In this document: positions 17,601 through 25,934 of the stretch, piece by piece
Layout of the letters: each line of letters opens with the position of its first letter
Numbering within the stretch: the stretch's first letter is position 1
Source of the DNA: Candidatus Stahliibacteriota bacterium
Lineage (GTDB): Bacteria; Hydrothermota; Tepidihabitantia; B3-TA06
Assembly (NCBI GenBank): GCA_030592225.1
Contig: JAUVJT010000006.1
Location: 1-26,410, forward strand
Length of the DNA: 26,410 nt
Direction: 5' to 3'
Made by a program: the position numbers and the translations under genes
Notes under the pieces: model-generated
What the model was told of the DNA's origin: nothing
What the model saw: the letters and a program-made list of their open reading frames with translations, nothing else
Database searches by the model: none

Positions 17601-18457
17601 CTGATCAACTTCAGGCATTGAAAGAACGTCGAGAAAAACGTCTCGCCGGAGACACCGGGGTCCATCTCTACGCAACGGAATTTGTCAATAAGGCCGGACG
17701 TCTTATTCCGGTGGAAGTGAGTTCCTCGCTGCTTTTAAAAGACGGTAAGCCGTGGGCAACGTTTCTTATCGCCCGCGACATCACCGAGCGTAAGCGGGCT
17801 GAGGATACAATCAAAGCGTCACTGGCAGAAAAGGAGATTCTCTTAAAGGAAATTCATCATCGGGTCAAGAATAACCTGCAGATAATCTCCAGTTTGTTAA
17901 AACTGCAGGTAAAACACATCGACGATCCCGAAGCCGTAGAGTCACTGAGACAAAGCAGGGACAGAATAAAATCCATCGCCCTGATACACGAGAAGTTGTA
18001 TCGGTCAAAGGATCTGGCCAGGGTTGATTTCCCCGAGTACGTAAGGGATCTGGTCGCTTCCCTGTTCCGTTCCTATGAAATGAGTTCGAGGAACGTCAAG
18101 CTTCGAGTCAACGTTGGTGATGTCCGCATGAATATCGACAGGGCGATTCCATGCGCGCTTATCATTAATGAGTTGGTGGCGAACTCGCTGGAACATGCGT
18201 TTCCGAAAGGCAAAAAGGGCGAGATTTGTGTGGAACTTGTTGCTGAATGTGATGAAATGCTCAAACTCACGGTGGCCGATAACGGCATTGGTCTGCCTGA
18301 AGGGCTTGATCCGATGGCCGCCGAAACGTTGGGGCTGGAGCTGGTAGAAACCCTTGTCGCTCAACTGGGAGGCCAGGTTGTTTGCGAGGACAGGGCGGGG
18401 ACGACCTTTACCGTCACCTTCCCCGCAGATAAGTCAGGTTCCAGGGAGGTTTCGTAA
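14660..18457 (+). CDS. Cytoplasmic sensor histidine kinase: TPR repeats, five PAS domains, HisKA_2 and ATPase
   Basis: The ATG at 14660 gives 1265 residues; AAAGGA precedes it closely. Residues ~25-345 are eight TPR-like repeats of 40 residues each (pattern: Y-NNIG-IY--RGDYD-ALEY-L-ALKI-EEIGD). A charged coiled coil follows (~347-397), then five PAS domains at ~397-510, 560-660, 675-797, 805-920 and 927-1043, four of them ending in D(I)TERK. A second coiled coil lies at ~515-560. The kinase core is of the HisKA_2 type: EIHHRVKNNLQ with the phosphoacceptor His probably at 1067, N box NELVANSLEHAF from 1170, and G1 box DNGIGLP from 1207. There are no membrane segments, so it senses an internal or partner-derived signal. 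Its stop shares one base with the next ATG (TAATG), so the two are coupled. An A8 run lies at 16338-16345. Confidence 0.9.
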   Translation: MGNDKIKSLEKKLKALRSKPDQGASGRKKVGALNDLAYALYRSEPEKAETYGSQALALAEKLGFKKGIAESHGILGTSFWVRGNYDKALECYTESLNICEQTGNRKGVASCYINIGLIHKTRSDYERALEYHLKALKIKEEIEDKPGTAKCYNNIGIIYDERGDYDHALEYYLAALKIFEEIGDRQGVAFSYNNIGVVYETRGDYDQALAYHLKSLKIKEEIGDKKGVADSYTNIGTFYEERGEFEQALEYCLNALEIFEEIGDKRETADLCNSIGGLHTRLKRYDMALSYLQKGLQIAREIGAKRWEMASCEYLSRLYEAQGDFEESLTYSQRCSALKEKIFSEESAAKIAQMQVKYETERKEREAEIYRLKSIELEREMNERKQVEKELRESEEKYRNIFEHSPAGIVIHQGKKVLFVNPAMVQMLGYESADEVVRRPILEFIHPDYHEFAQKNSKLVLSRKGKLGKLSETKLICKDGSPLDVTEIAQSITYNGKPAIQAYILNNTERKQAEEALRKSRDELEKRVKERTAELEAAYDKLLEEIFERNLTEENLRGSEKKHRLLLESIQSPVLALTWDMRIFYCNQSYADFAALPVSELEEKNMTELFPEFEHTRFYQVYQEVIETGKSKEIEGRIGDSYVQAFIYPMPWGILEITVDITERKLAVGALQESQERYRAVSELISDFAYSIRVEPDAGLVLEWATEAFTRLTGLPSKGLNLPGDLLNIVHPDDKAVFSQDFDTLLSGRTKVREYRIFTGNGEVRYLLDFAHPVIDPAQGCVKRIYGAAQDITERKLASEALRASEAKFRNLYETALIGLFRTSVEDGEVLAANQTTAEMFGYTSIEEFIHEFKASKHYLDIHRREELFVLLKRDGRVDNFEIEATHRDGSTFWVAVNEQVFPEHGYTEGTMIDITERKLTEKALRESEERYRTLVETAKDIILIHDLQDQLIYVNTSGLKISGYSKEEVKKMHITDFIPADQLQALKERREKRLAGDTGVHLYATEFVNKAGRLIPVEVSSSLLLKDGKPWATFLIARDITERKRAEDTIKASLAEKEILLKEIHHRVKNNLQIISSLLKLQVKHIDDPEAVESLRQSRDRIKSIALIHEKLYRSKDLARVDFPEYVRDLVASLFRSYEMSSRNVKLRVNVGDVRMNIDRAIPCALIINELVANSLEHAFPKGKKGEICVELVAECDEMLKLTVADNGIGLPEGLDPMAAETLGLELVETLVAQLGGQVVCEDRAGTTFTVTFPADKSGSREVS

Positions 18458-21400
18458 TGCCGAAGGTTAAGATACTGATTGTTGAAGACGAGAAAATCGT
18501 GGCAAAGGATATAAAGGACAGCCTGAACAGCCTGGGCTACGCCGTCTGTGCCATGATCTCCTCCGGCGAGGAGGCCGTTGAGAAAATCGAGGAACTCAAG
18601 CCGGATCTGGTGTTGATGGACATCATGCTTGAGGGAGAGATGAACGGCATCCAGACCGCTGAGATTATCAGAAAGAGATTTCATCTGCCCGTGGTCTATC
18701 TTACCGCGTATGCCGACCAGGCCACGCTGGAGCGCGCAAAGATATCCGAACCCTTCGGGTACATAGTTAAGCCATTTGAGGACAGGGACCTGCAGGTTGC
18801 CGTACAGATGGCGCTCTATAAGCACCGCATGGAAAGAGCGCTGAAGGCAAGCGAGGAGAAGTTCAGGAACGTCTTTGAGAACTCAACGATAGGGATTTAT
18901 CGAACCACCCCGGACGGTCGGATACTCATGGCGAATCCTGCACTTGTGCATATGCTTGGGTATTCGTCCTTTGAGAAACTTGCGGAGCGCAATCTGGAAA
19001 AGAAGAGGTATGATCCCCAGTACCCGCGCACGGTCTTTAAGGAGTGCCTTGAAAGCGAAGGGAAGATTATCGGACAGGAATCTGTCTGGGTAAGGCAGGA
19101 CGGCAGCACCCTCTATGTCCGCGAGAGCGCCAGACTCGTCAGGGACGATGTCGGTAATATCCTGTATTACGAAGGCACGATGGAAGACATCACCGAGCGT
19201 AAACTGGCAGAGGAAGCGTTAAGAGAATCGGAAGAACGCTATCGAACGATATTTGAGCTTTCCCCGGAGGCCGTCGTATACCTGGATACCCGAGGGACGG
19301 TGCTGGCCGCCAACAAAAGGATATACGACTGGCTCGGGTACGACTCCGAAGAGGTGATAGGTGTGAATGGCGCCGAACTGCCGTTCCTTACCGAAGAGAG
19401 TAAACGAACCATCGGTAAGAATTTCGTTCGCAGGATTAAGGGCGAGGATGTTGCTCCCTACGAGATAGACTGCATCGCCAAGGATGGTACAAAGGAAGTC
19501 GGCAGGGTACGTGCCAACCCGGTACTGGATGCAGAAGGAAAGGTGGTTGCAGACCTCGTATTGATAGCCAACGTCACCGAGATGTGGCAGGTACAGGAGG
19601 CGCTCGAGAGGAAGCTTGCATACGAGCAGGCACTGGCCTACAGCTCACAGGTACTGCTTGAGATTGACAACCTGGACCACGCGATGATAAGTGCGGCAGA
19701 AGAGCTTCTTCTCGTGATCGGCGTCAGCCGCGTTTGTATCTTCAAGAACTTTGAGGACCCGGCGGACGGGACGTGCATGTGTCTTATCCACGAAGCGATA
19801 GCAGAGGGGTTTGAGTCCAGGCTGAACGAGCGGCCGCTTAAGCATCTTCCCTACAGTCAAATCAGCGAGCGGCTCCTGGATAACCTGCTCATATCCGACG
19901 CTTGCGGAGGGATAGTAAGCGAAATGCCGGAAGCCGAGCGTAAGTTCCTGGAATCGCAGGGAATTCGGTCAATCCTGAGGATACCGGTACGCGCAGGAAG
20001 CGATCTCTGGGGGTTCTTGGCCCTGCATGACTGCGCGGACGAGCGTGTCTGGGGACAAGAGGATATCGGCCTTTTGCAGACGGTTGCTTCGATGCTGGGA
20101 AACACGATTGAACACAGGCGGGCGGACGAGGCGGTTCGGGGATCGGAGGAAAAACTCCGGGCAGTGGTAGAAACCGCAAACCAGGCTGTTATTTCCGCCG
20201 ACCAGCGCGGGCGAATAATTAGCTGGAACCAGGCGGCAGAGAAGATATACGGCTATACCGAGGAGGAGATGCTTGGCAAATCGCCTACACTAATGATGCC
20301 GGAGCGCTTTCGCGAGGGTTTCGCAAAGGGGATAGGTCGGGCGGCTGCAAGCGGTAAGTTGAATATATCCGGACACATGATGGAGTTGGTTGGTCTGCGA
20401 AAAGACGGCGCCGAATTCCCGGTGGAGATTTCCCATGCAATCTGGAAAATGGGCGGGGAAACCTTCTTTACAACCGTCATATCAGATATCACCGAACGCA
20501 AGAAGGTCGAGCAAACTCTGCGGGAAAACGAGGAGAAGTATCACACCCTGTTCGAGAACGCAGGCGACGCACTTTTTATTATGAAGGACGATGTGTTTCT
20601 GGACTGCAACTCCTTGACGCTTGAGATCTTCGGCTGCAAGAGAAAGGACATCGTCGGTCAGACGCCCTACAGAATCTCTCCTCCCAATCAGCCGGACGGT
20701 TCAGTCTCCAAGGAACGCGTCTTTGGCTACATCAACGCCGCTCTTGAGGGAAAGCCGCAGAGATTTTACTGGCGGCATATCCGGTTTGACGGCACCGAGT
20801 TCGATGCCGAGGTCTCGTTGAATTGCCTGGAGCTGGGCGGGCAGGTTATGGTGCAGGCGATTGTTCGTGACATCACCGAGCGCAAGCAGGCAGAGGAGAA
20901 GGCGCAAGAGTATCTTGAGAACGTGATGTTTTTGTCTGAAACGGCCATGGGATTCGTCGAGCTTACCCCTGATGCCGATATCTACCAGATTATAGAGGAG
21001 CAACTGAAGTACCTGACAGGCAAGGGGTTTGTGCTGATCAACTCATTCGATGCGGATTCCGATGAGTTTACTGTTCGTGCGTTTGCTGGTGATCCAAAGG
21101 GGCTGAAGGCCTCTTTTAAGCTGATCGGCAGAAGCGTCCTGGGCGCGAGGTTTCCGATACCCCCTGAAGCGAGACGCGGTCTTACCAGCGGCAAGCTGGA
21201 GAAGGTTCAGGGAATCTTTGAGCTTTCCGGAGGCGGAATGCCCAGGGGTATCTGCAATGCGGTGGAAAAGCTTCTTGGATTGGGCCGGATATACGCGATG
21301 GGCTTTAGCAGGAAGGATGAACTATTCGGCTCGGTCATCATCCTGCTGCCCAGGGGCGTCGAGTTGAAAAACAAAAACGTCGTCGAAACCTTTATCAACC

Positions 21401-24195
21401 AGGCCTCGGTGACACTCCAGCGCAGACAGGCAGAGCAGTCGCTCAAAGAAAGCGAGGAGAAGTTCCGCACCATCAGCACTTCGGCCCAGGATGCCGTCAT
21501 CATGCTTGACAATGAAGGCAATCTTTCCTATTGGAACGAGGCCGCCGAGAGGATATTCGGCTACACAAGGGAAGAGGTGCTCGGCAAGGAGTTTCGCACC
21601 CTTCTTACCCCGGAAACGTATCATGAGCTTTACAAAGAAGGGTTTGCCAGGTTCAGCAAAACAGGGGAAGGACCGATAATAGGAAAAACCCTCGAACTTT
21701 CAGGTCTCCGGAAGGACGGTTCGCAGTTTCCCGTAGAGCTTTCCGTTTCGTCGGTAAAGATAAAGGGTAAATACCACGCGATCGGCATCATGCGCGACAT
21801 CACCGAGCGAAAACGGACCGAGTTGCAACTGCAAGTGAGAGCCCGACTGTTGGATAGCCTGCGTGAGACGAATACCGTTGATGGTTGTCTTCAATCGGCT
21901 TGCGAGGCCGTCCGTGATGCGGGATTATTTGCCCGGGCGGTTTTCACGATAAAGAACGAGAAGGGAGAAACCACGCATCTCGCTCAGGTTGGACTGCCTC
22001 CAGAGCTTATTGAGCGGTTGGACAGGAACCCCCCGGCTTCAAAAGAGATGTTCAAACATATGATAAGGCCGGAGTTCAAGATAAGCCATTCCTATTTTGT
22101 CCCCAGGGAAGCGGGAGTAAACTTTGAGCAAAGCGGCAGGTATATTGTGCAGAACTCGAAGGCGACTGAAGGCACTGATTCGTGGAAAAAGGGAGATGAG
22201 CTGTTCGTTCCCATGCTCGGCATGGACGGTTCTACAGAGAGCTATCTTTCCGTTGATACGCCGGTTAACGGAAAGAGGCCAGACAAGGCGACTGTCCTGC
22301 ACCTTGAAGATATCGTGGATGTTGTCGCCCGTCAAATCCACGAGATTTACAACGTCAACGTCCTGCGTGAGTCAGAGGAGCGCTACCGCGCATTCACGGA
22401 GGAGGCGCTGGTCGGCGTCTACATTTATCAGCAAGGGAAATACCTTCTTGTAAATCGGGCGATGGCAGAGATTACCGGCTACTCGGAGGATGAGTTGCTT
22501 AATATGGAACCTCAAACGCACTCTCTACCGGGAGATAGAAACTCTCTGGATAAACGGAAGGAGATTTGGGAACAGGATACAAAGGATTCAATGGAATACA
22601 CCATTAATATCCGCAGGAAGAATGGGGAGACCGCAGTGCTCGAAGTCAGGGTGCGCTCTATTCCTTACGGCGAGAAGGTTGCATACCTCGGTAACTGCGT
22701 GGACATCACCGAACGCGTGCGCCAGCGGGAACAGATTGAGCAGGCCAGGGAAAAGTGGGAGCGTACGTTTGATTCGATTTCCGATCTGGTGATGATCGTT
22801 GACCCTGAAGGATGTATCCAGAGGGTCAACAAAGCGGTTGGCAGCTACATCGGTTTGGGTCTCGAAGACCTGCGAGGGAAAAATTATCTTGAGGTTTTTC
22901 ATCCGGGAAACCTGGAGAACGTACAGGAGTTCTACACCAAAGCCATTCAATCCAAGGTTTCCGCATCCTTTGAGATTAAAGACCCCGAGAAGGAGAGAGT
23001 GTTTTGGGTCTCAATTTCGCCGTTGTTTTCCCAATCAGGAAACGCGGTAGCTACCGTTGCCGTGGCTCGGGATATTACCGATATGCGAAGGATAGAGAAA
23101 GCCCTGATGGAATCGGAGATACAATTCCGCGGGCTTGCCGAAAGCGTCCAGGATATCATATTCAGCATAGATGTTGATGGCAGTATACTTTATCTCAACC
23201 CTGCCTTTAAGGAAAGCCTGGGCGAGGATCCGAAAGATTTCATAGGTACGAACATCAAGGATCTGTTCGGGGAGTTTGAGTTAAACGGTGATACGTATGA
23301 GGAACTGAATGAGTATCTTGAGAATCCTGAAGAAAATCCCGTGCTGCCTCTTTTCGATTTAGAAGTCAGAAATAAGAAAAATCGCAAACACATTCTGGAA
23401 ATATCGGTGCGCTTTTTATCGGGTCAGTTCATAGGCATTGCCCGTGACGTCACGGAACGCAAACGGATGGAGCAGCAGCTGCTGCGCGCCTCGAAGTTTG
23501 CCTCAATCGGGGTGTTAGCCGCCGGGCTGGGACACCAGGTGAATAACCCGCTGGCTTCGATACTTGCCACCTCCACTGCCCTTAGAGAAATGCTTATGAA
23601 TTCGGGTGAGTTATCTGATAACCTGGGTAGGAAGATGGATGGCTACCTTACTGCCATGGAACAGCAGTTGGATAGAACCCACCGGGTCGTTTCCAGCCTG
23701 ATTGAGTTTGCCAAGGAACAGAAGATAGACGTAATGCCCTACAACGTAAATCATATCGTACGCGAGGCTCTGCAGTTTATCTCCCAGCATCTTTCCTTCA
23801 AGGACATTTCGTTCGAGTTATCCCTTGATGAAAGTCTGCCTTTGGCCAGTGTCAATCGCGAAGCCCTGCAGAAGACGATTATAAAAGTTGTGCAGAACGC
23901 TTTTGAGGCCATGGAAAGGCGGGGTAAGCTTAGCATTGAAACCGAAAATTGGGGGGGGGATATGATCAGGATATCCATAAGTAACGACGGCCCTGCTATC
24001 CCCGTCGAGATAAGAGACGAGATATTCGAACTTCTATTTACCACCAAGACCGCCCAGAAGGGTACAGGTCTCGGGCTTCCCATAAGTGCAATGCTTCTCG
24101 AACATTTCGACGCTCGCTTATATCTGGAAGATAGCAGGGACGGTGAAACTATTTTTGTTATTGAAGTTCCAATCCAAGTAAGGAGTAATAGATGA
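18457..24195 (+). CDS. Giant soluble hybrid histidine kinase: receiver, eight PAS, three GAF-like domains, HisKA and ATPase
   Basis: 1912 residues, starting at the ATG that overlaps the previous stop, with GGGAGG upstream. An N-terminal receiver (~1-125) has Asp55 in LVLMDIMLEG. PAS domains lie at about 134-248, 261-375, 565-685, 690-810, 1005-1120, 1308-1420, 1430-1545 and 1550-1670. GAF-like segments lie at ~385-555, 820-990 and 1125-1305. The kinase core is NtrB/HisKA-like: His1693 in GLGHQVNNPLASIL, N box VVQNAFEAM, then ISNDGPAIP (an unusual G1 box), FTTK and GTGLGLPIS. No membrane segment is seen. Receiving and sending modules in one chain suggest a phosphorelay from the upstream kinase through this receiver. 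It overlaps the activator gene by 4 nt (ATGA). A nine-G tract lies at 23951-23959 within the ATPase domain. Confidence 0.9.
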   Translation: MPKVKILIVEDEKIVAKDIKDSLNSLGYAVCAMISSGEEAVEKIEELKPDLVLMDIMLEGEMNGIQTAEIIRKRFHLPVVYLTAYADQATLERAKISEPFGYIVKPFEDRDLQVAVQMALYKHRMERALKASEEKFRNVFENSTIGIYRTTPDGRILMANPALVHMLGYSSFEKLAERNLEKKRYDPQYPRTVFKECLESEGKIIGQESVWVRQDGSTLYVRESARLVRDDVGNILYYEGTMEDITERKLAEEALRESEERYRTIFELSPEAVVYLDTRGTVLAANKRIYDWLGYDSEEVIGVNGAELPFLTEESKRTIGKNFVRRIKGEDVAPYEIDCIAKDGTKEVGRVRANPVLDAEGKVVADLVLIANVTEMWQVQEALERKLAYEQALAYSSQVLLEIDNLDHAMISAAEELLLVIGVSRVCIFKNFEDPADGTCMCLIHEAIAEGFESRLNERPLKHLPYSQISERLLDNLLISDACGGIVSEMPEAERKFLESQGIRSILRIPVRAGSDLWGFLALHDCADERVWGQEDIGLLQTVASMLGNTIEHRRADEAVRGSEEKLRAVVETANQAVISADQRGRIISWNQAAEKIYGYTEEEMLGKSPTLMMPERFREGFAKGIGRAAASGKLNISGHMMELVGLRKDGAEFPVEISHAIWKMGGETFFTTVISDITERKKVEQTLRENEEKYHTLFENAGDALFIMKDDVFLDCNSLTLEIFGCKRKDIVGQTPYRISPPNQPDGSVSKERVFGYINAALEGKPQRFYWRHIRFDGTEFDAEVSLNCLELGGQVMVQAIVRDITERKQAEEKAQEYLENVMFLSETAMGFVELTPDADIYQIIEEQLKYLTGKGFVLINSFDADSDEFTVRAFAGDPKGLKASFKLIGRSVLGARFPIPPEARRGLTSGKLEKVQGIFELSGGGMPRGICNAVEKLLGLGRIYAMGFSRKDELFGSVIILLPRGVELKNKNVVETFINQASVTLQRRQAEQSLKESEEKFRTISTSAQDAVIMLDNEGNLSYWNEAAERIFGYTREEVLGKEFRTLLTPETYHELYKEGFARFSKTGEGPIIGKTLELSGLRKDGSQFPVELSVSSVKIKGKYHAIGIMRDITERKRTELQLQVRARLLDSLRETNTVDGCLQSACEAVRDAGLFARAVFTIKNEKGETTHLAQVGLPPELIERLDRNPPASKEMFKHMIRPEFKISHSYFVPREAGVNFEQSGRYIVQNSKATEGTDSWKKGDELFVPMLGMDGSTESYLSVDTPVNGKRPDKATVLHLEDIVDVVARQIHEIYNVNVLRESEERYRAFTEEALVGVYIYQQGKYLLVNRAMAEITGYSEDELLNMEPQTHSLPGDRNSLDKRKEIWEQDTKDSMEYTINIRRKNGETAVLEVRVRSIPYGEKVAYLGNCVDITERVRQREQIEQAREKWERTFDSISDLVMIVDPEGCIQRVNKAVGSYIGLGLEDLRGKNYLEVFHPGNLENVQEFYTKAIQSKVSASFEIKDPEKERVFWVSISPLFSQSGNAVATVAVARDITDMRRIEKALMESEIQFRGLAESVQDIIFSIDVDGSILYLNPAFKESLGEDPKDFIGTNIKDLFGEFELNGDTYEELNEYLENPEENPVLPLFDLEVRNKKNRKHILEISVRFLSGQFIGIARDVTERKRMEQQLLRASKFASIGVLAAGLGHQVNNPLASILATSTALREMLMNSGELSDNLGRKMDGYLTAMEQQLDRTHRVVSSLIEFAKEQKIDVMPYNVNHIVREALQFISQHLSFKDISFELSLDESLPLASVNREALQKTIIKVVQNAFEAMERRGKLSIETENWGGDMIRISISNDGPAIPVEIRDEIFELLFTTKTAQKGTGLGLPISAMLLEHFDARLYLEDSRDGETIFVIEVPIQVRSNR
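23951..23959 (+). repeat. Nine-G homopolymer in the kinase ATPase domain
   Basis: An uninterrupted run of nine G encodes the end of ENWGGD between the N box and the G1 box. A change of one base would truncate the ATP-binding domain and affect translation of the overlapping activator gene. Such tracts are typical of slipped-strand phase variation, but also of sequencing error. Confidence 0.9.
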
Positions 24196-25628
24196 AAACT
24201 TCCCGGAATTCAAAAGATTCTATAAAAGTGCTGCTGGTTGACGATGAAGAGTTGTTTCGTGAGATGACAGCGGAAACCTTGAATGGCAAGGGGTTTAAGG
24301 TGGTAGCTGCAAACAGCGCTGAGCAGGCGTTGAGCAGGCTGGATTCGCAGCTCTTTGACGTGGTGCTTCTGGACGTTCGCATGCCGGGCATGGACGGCAT
24401 GGAACTGTTAGGTAAGTTGAGAGAAGAGCGTCCCACTCAGCAGGTCGTGATGCTTACCGGCAACGCCACTGTTTCCATGGCTATCGACGCCATGAAGCTT
24501 GGGGCTTTCGATTTCCTGGTTAAGCCCGCCAAAATAGACGATCTTATCATGACAATCCAGCGTGCCGTAGAACACGGGCAAATGCAGAGACGCAACATCG
24601 TGTTGGAAAAGGAACTAAAGCGCAGCAAGGGGGCAGGCCGTGTTATTGGTGAAAGCGAAGCCATAAAGAAGGTCTTCGAGTTCATTGAAAAAACGTCACC
24701 GTCCGACCTCCCGATTCTTATAACGGGGGAAAGCGGGACAGGCAAGGAGTTGGTGGCCCGAGCGATCCATGATCACTCGAGACGCGCCTTGCGTCCCTTG
24801 ATAGTCGTAGACGGGTCTACGCTGCATGAGCAACTCTTGGCTTCCGAACTTTTCGGTCACGAGAGGGGAGCTTTTACGGGCGCGCATCAAAAAAAGGTCG
24901 GTCTGTTCGAGGTAGCCGACAGGGGCAGCATTTTTCTTGATGAAATAGGGGAGCTTTCGCCCCCGAACCAGACCGCTTTGCTCAGGGTTATAGAGTACGG
25001 TACGTTCAGACCGGTGGGAGCCGTGAAAGAGATTCAAACCGACGTGCGGATTATTGCAGCCACCAATAGAGATCTCGAAGGAGCCGTTGAAGCCGGAGAG
25101 TTTCGTAAGGATCTCTACTTCCGTCTTAAAGCGTTGACTGTCAACGTACCTCCATTGAGAGAACGTCGTACCGACATACCCCTTCTCGCCGAATATTTCC
25201 TCAAGAAGTGCGAGAGTTCGGTAAGAGCCTCTGTAACACTCTCAAAGGAAGCTCTGCAAACCCTTGTTTCTTACAATTGGCCGGGCAACATCCGTGAGCT
25301 GCTTCACGTAATAGAACTTGCGATGTTGTTTGCCATAGAAGATGGGGAAATTAAACCTCATCATCTGCCTGAAGAAGTAAGAAAGGGCAGTGGCAAGCAA
25401 ACGCCCGTAAACGGTATCCCGGAAGAGAATCAGGAAGAAGAGATAAGGCCGGAAGAATTGGCTGGAAACGCCCTGGAGAGCCTTGAGGAATTACGGAACA
25501 GGTGTGAGCATAAGCACATAACGAAGATAATGAATCAATTCGATGGAAACAAGTCGCAGACCGCCAGGGCCCTTGGCATAAGCCGGGCGCTTTTATATAA
25601 GAAACTTCACCATTTTGGGATCGCCTAG
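24192..25628 (+). CDS. NtrC-family sigma54 activator: receiver, AAA+ with GAFTGA, Fis-type HTH
   Basis: 478 residues; the ATG at 24192 has TAAGGAG upstream and overlaps the kinase stop (ATGA). The receiver (~10-125) has the acidic pair in LLVDDEE and phosphoacceptor Asp61 in VVLLDVRMPGMDG. The AAA+ domain (~150-385) has Walker A GESGTGKE at 179-186, the sigma54-contacting loop GAFTGA at 226-231, Walker B SIFLDEIGE, the sensor AATNRDL, arginine-finger region FRKDLYFRL and sensor II NWPGNIREL. A linker rich in Glu precedes a Fis-type helix-turn-helix (~445-478; FDGNKSQTARALGISRALLYKKLHHFGI). When phosphorylated it should oligomerise, bind upstream sites and drive sigma54 polymerase. The two kinases are its likely partners, and the 22-bp elements at 13378, 25871 and 25913 are its likely sites. 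An A7 run occurs near 24889. Confidence 0.95.
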   Translation: MKTSRNSKDSIKVLLVDDEELFREMTAETLNGKGFKVVAANSAEQALSRLDSQLFDVVLLDVRMPGMDGMELLGKLREERPTQQVVMLTGNATVSMAIDAMKLGAFDFLVKPAKIDDLIMTIQRAVEHGQMQRRNIVLEKELKRSKGAGRVIGESEAIKKVFEFIEKTSPSDLPILITGESGTGKELVARAIHDHSRRALRPLIVVDGSTLHEQLLASELFGHERGAFTGAHQKKVGLFEVADRGSIFLDEIGELSPPNQTALLRVIEYGTFRPVGAVKEIQTDVRIIAATNRDLEGAVEAGEFRKDLYFRLKALTVNVPPLRERRTDIPLLAEYFLKKCESSVRASVTLSKEALQTLVSYNWPGNIRELLHVIELAMLFAIEDGEIKPHHLPEEVRKGSGKQTPVNGIPEENQEEEIRPEELAGNALESLEELRNRCEHKHITKIMNQFDGNKSQTARALGISRALLYKKLHHFGIA

Positions 25629-25661
25629 GAGGCTGCTTGAAATTAACCAGAGCCTGCCCCT

Positions 25662-25680
25662 TGGGCGCACAATGCGCCCA
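25662..25680 (+). terminator. Stable hairpin after the activator gene (possible terminator)
   Basis: A perfect 8-bp GC-rich stem TGGGCGCA / TGCGCCCA with a CAA loop lies 34 nt after the stop of the activator gene. No T tract follows, so it may be an RNA 3'-end stabiliser or a Rho-assisted stop rather than a classical intrinsic terminator. Confidence 0.45.
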
Positions 25681-25686
25681 TAGGGT

Positions 25687-25803
25687 ACAGAGAGCACAGA
25701 GGACACAGAGCGAAAATCGGCAAGCAACGATAAGGCCTGTATCTACGTAGCTTGCCTGAGTCAAGGTTTCCTTTTAGTCTGTGATAATCTGCGAAATCTG
25801 TGG
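25687..25803. repeat. Short 9-10-nt repeats of opposite sense
   Basis: Three units ACAGAGAGC, ACAGAGGAC, ACAGAGCG lie at 25687-25712. About 65 bp later come TCTGTGATAA, TCTGCGAAA, TCTGTGG at 25778-25803. CACAGA of the first block is complementary to TCTGTG of the second, so the two blocks could pair. It looks like a dispersed intergenic repeat of unknown role. Confidence 0.55.
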
Positions 25804-25870
25804 TTTATTCGACATTCTCAGACACCCTCCCAGCCCGTTATCGTCTCCGGTTATCTACGTATCCGGGCAC

Positions 25871-25897
25871 AAAAGTGTATTGATTAGTGACACTTTC
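25871..25897 (+). promoter_or_regulatory. Putative upstream activator site, copy B (complete palindrome)
   Basis: The 22-bp element (25871-25892) differs by one base from copy A. With the bases that follow it forms a good inverted repeat AAAGTGT-N11-ACACTTT (25872-25896). It lies exactly 42 bp upstream of copy C, about four helical turns, so both would face the same side of DNA. Its centre is near -153 relative to the predicted start at 26035. Confidence 0.65.
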
Positions 25898-25912
25898 GGG
25901 TCAAATCCTTTT

Positions 25913-25934
25913 AAAAGTGTATGGATTCGTGACA
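25913..25934 (+). promoter_or_regulatory. Putative upstream activator site, copy C
   Basis: The 22-bp element differs from copy A by one base. It starts 97 bp before the -24 GG at 26010, the same distance as copy A to its promoter. A further half-site CGAAAGTGT is found at 25975-25983, the reverse complement of bases 25890-25898. Confidence 0.65.

Noticed and set aside
25351..25764. 137-codon minus-strand frame at the end of the activator gene
   Set aside because: It runs antisense over the HTH region and the repeat block; composition (CVLCALCTLWAHCAP) reflects the short repeats.
13378..25934. The 22-bp elements as ends of an insertion sequence or composite transposon bounding the 12-kb signalling island
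   Set aside because: All copies have the same orientation, no transposase or target duplication is seen, and the exact 97-bp distance to sigma54 promoters fits activator sites better; not fully excluded.
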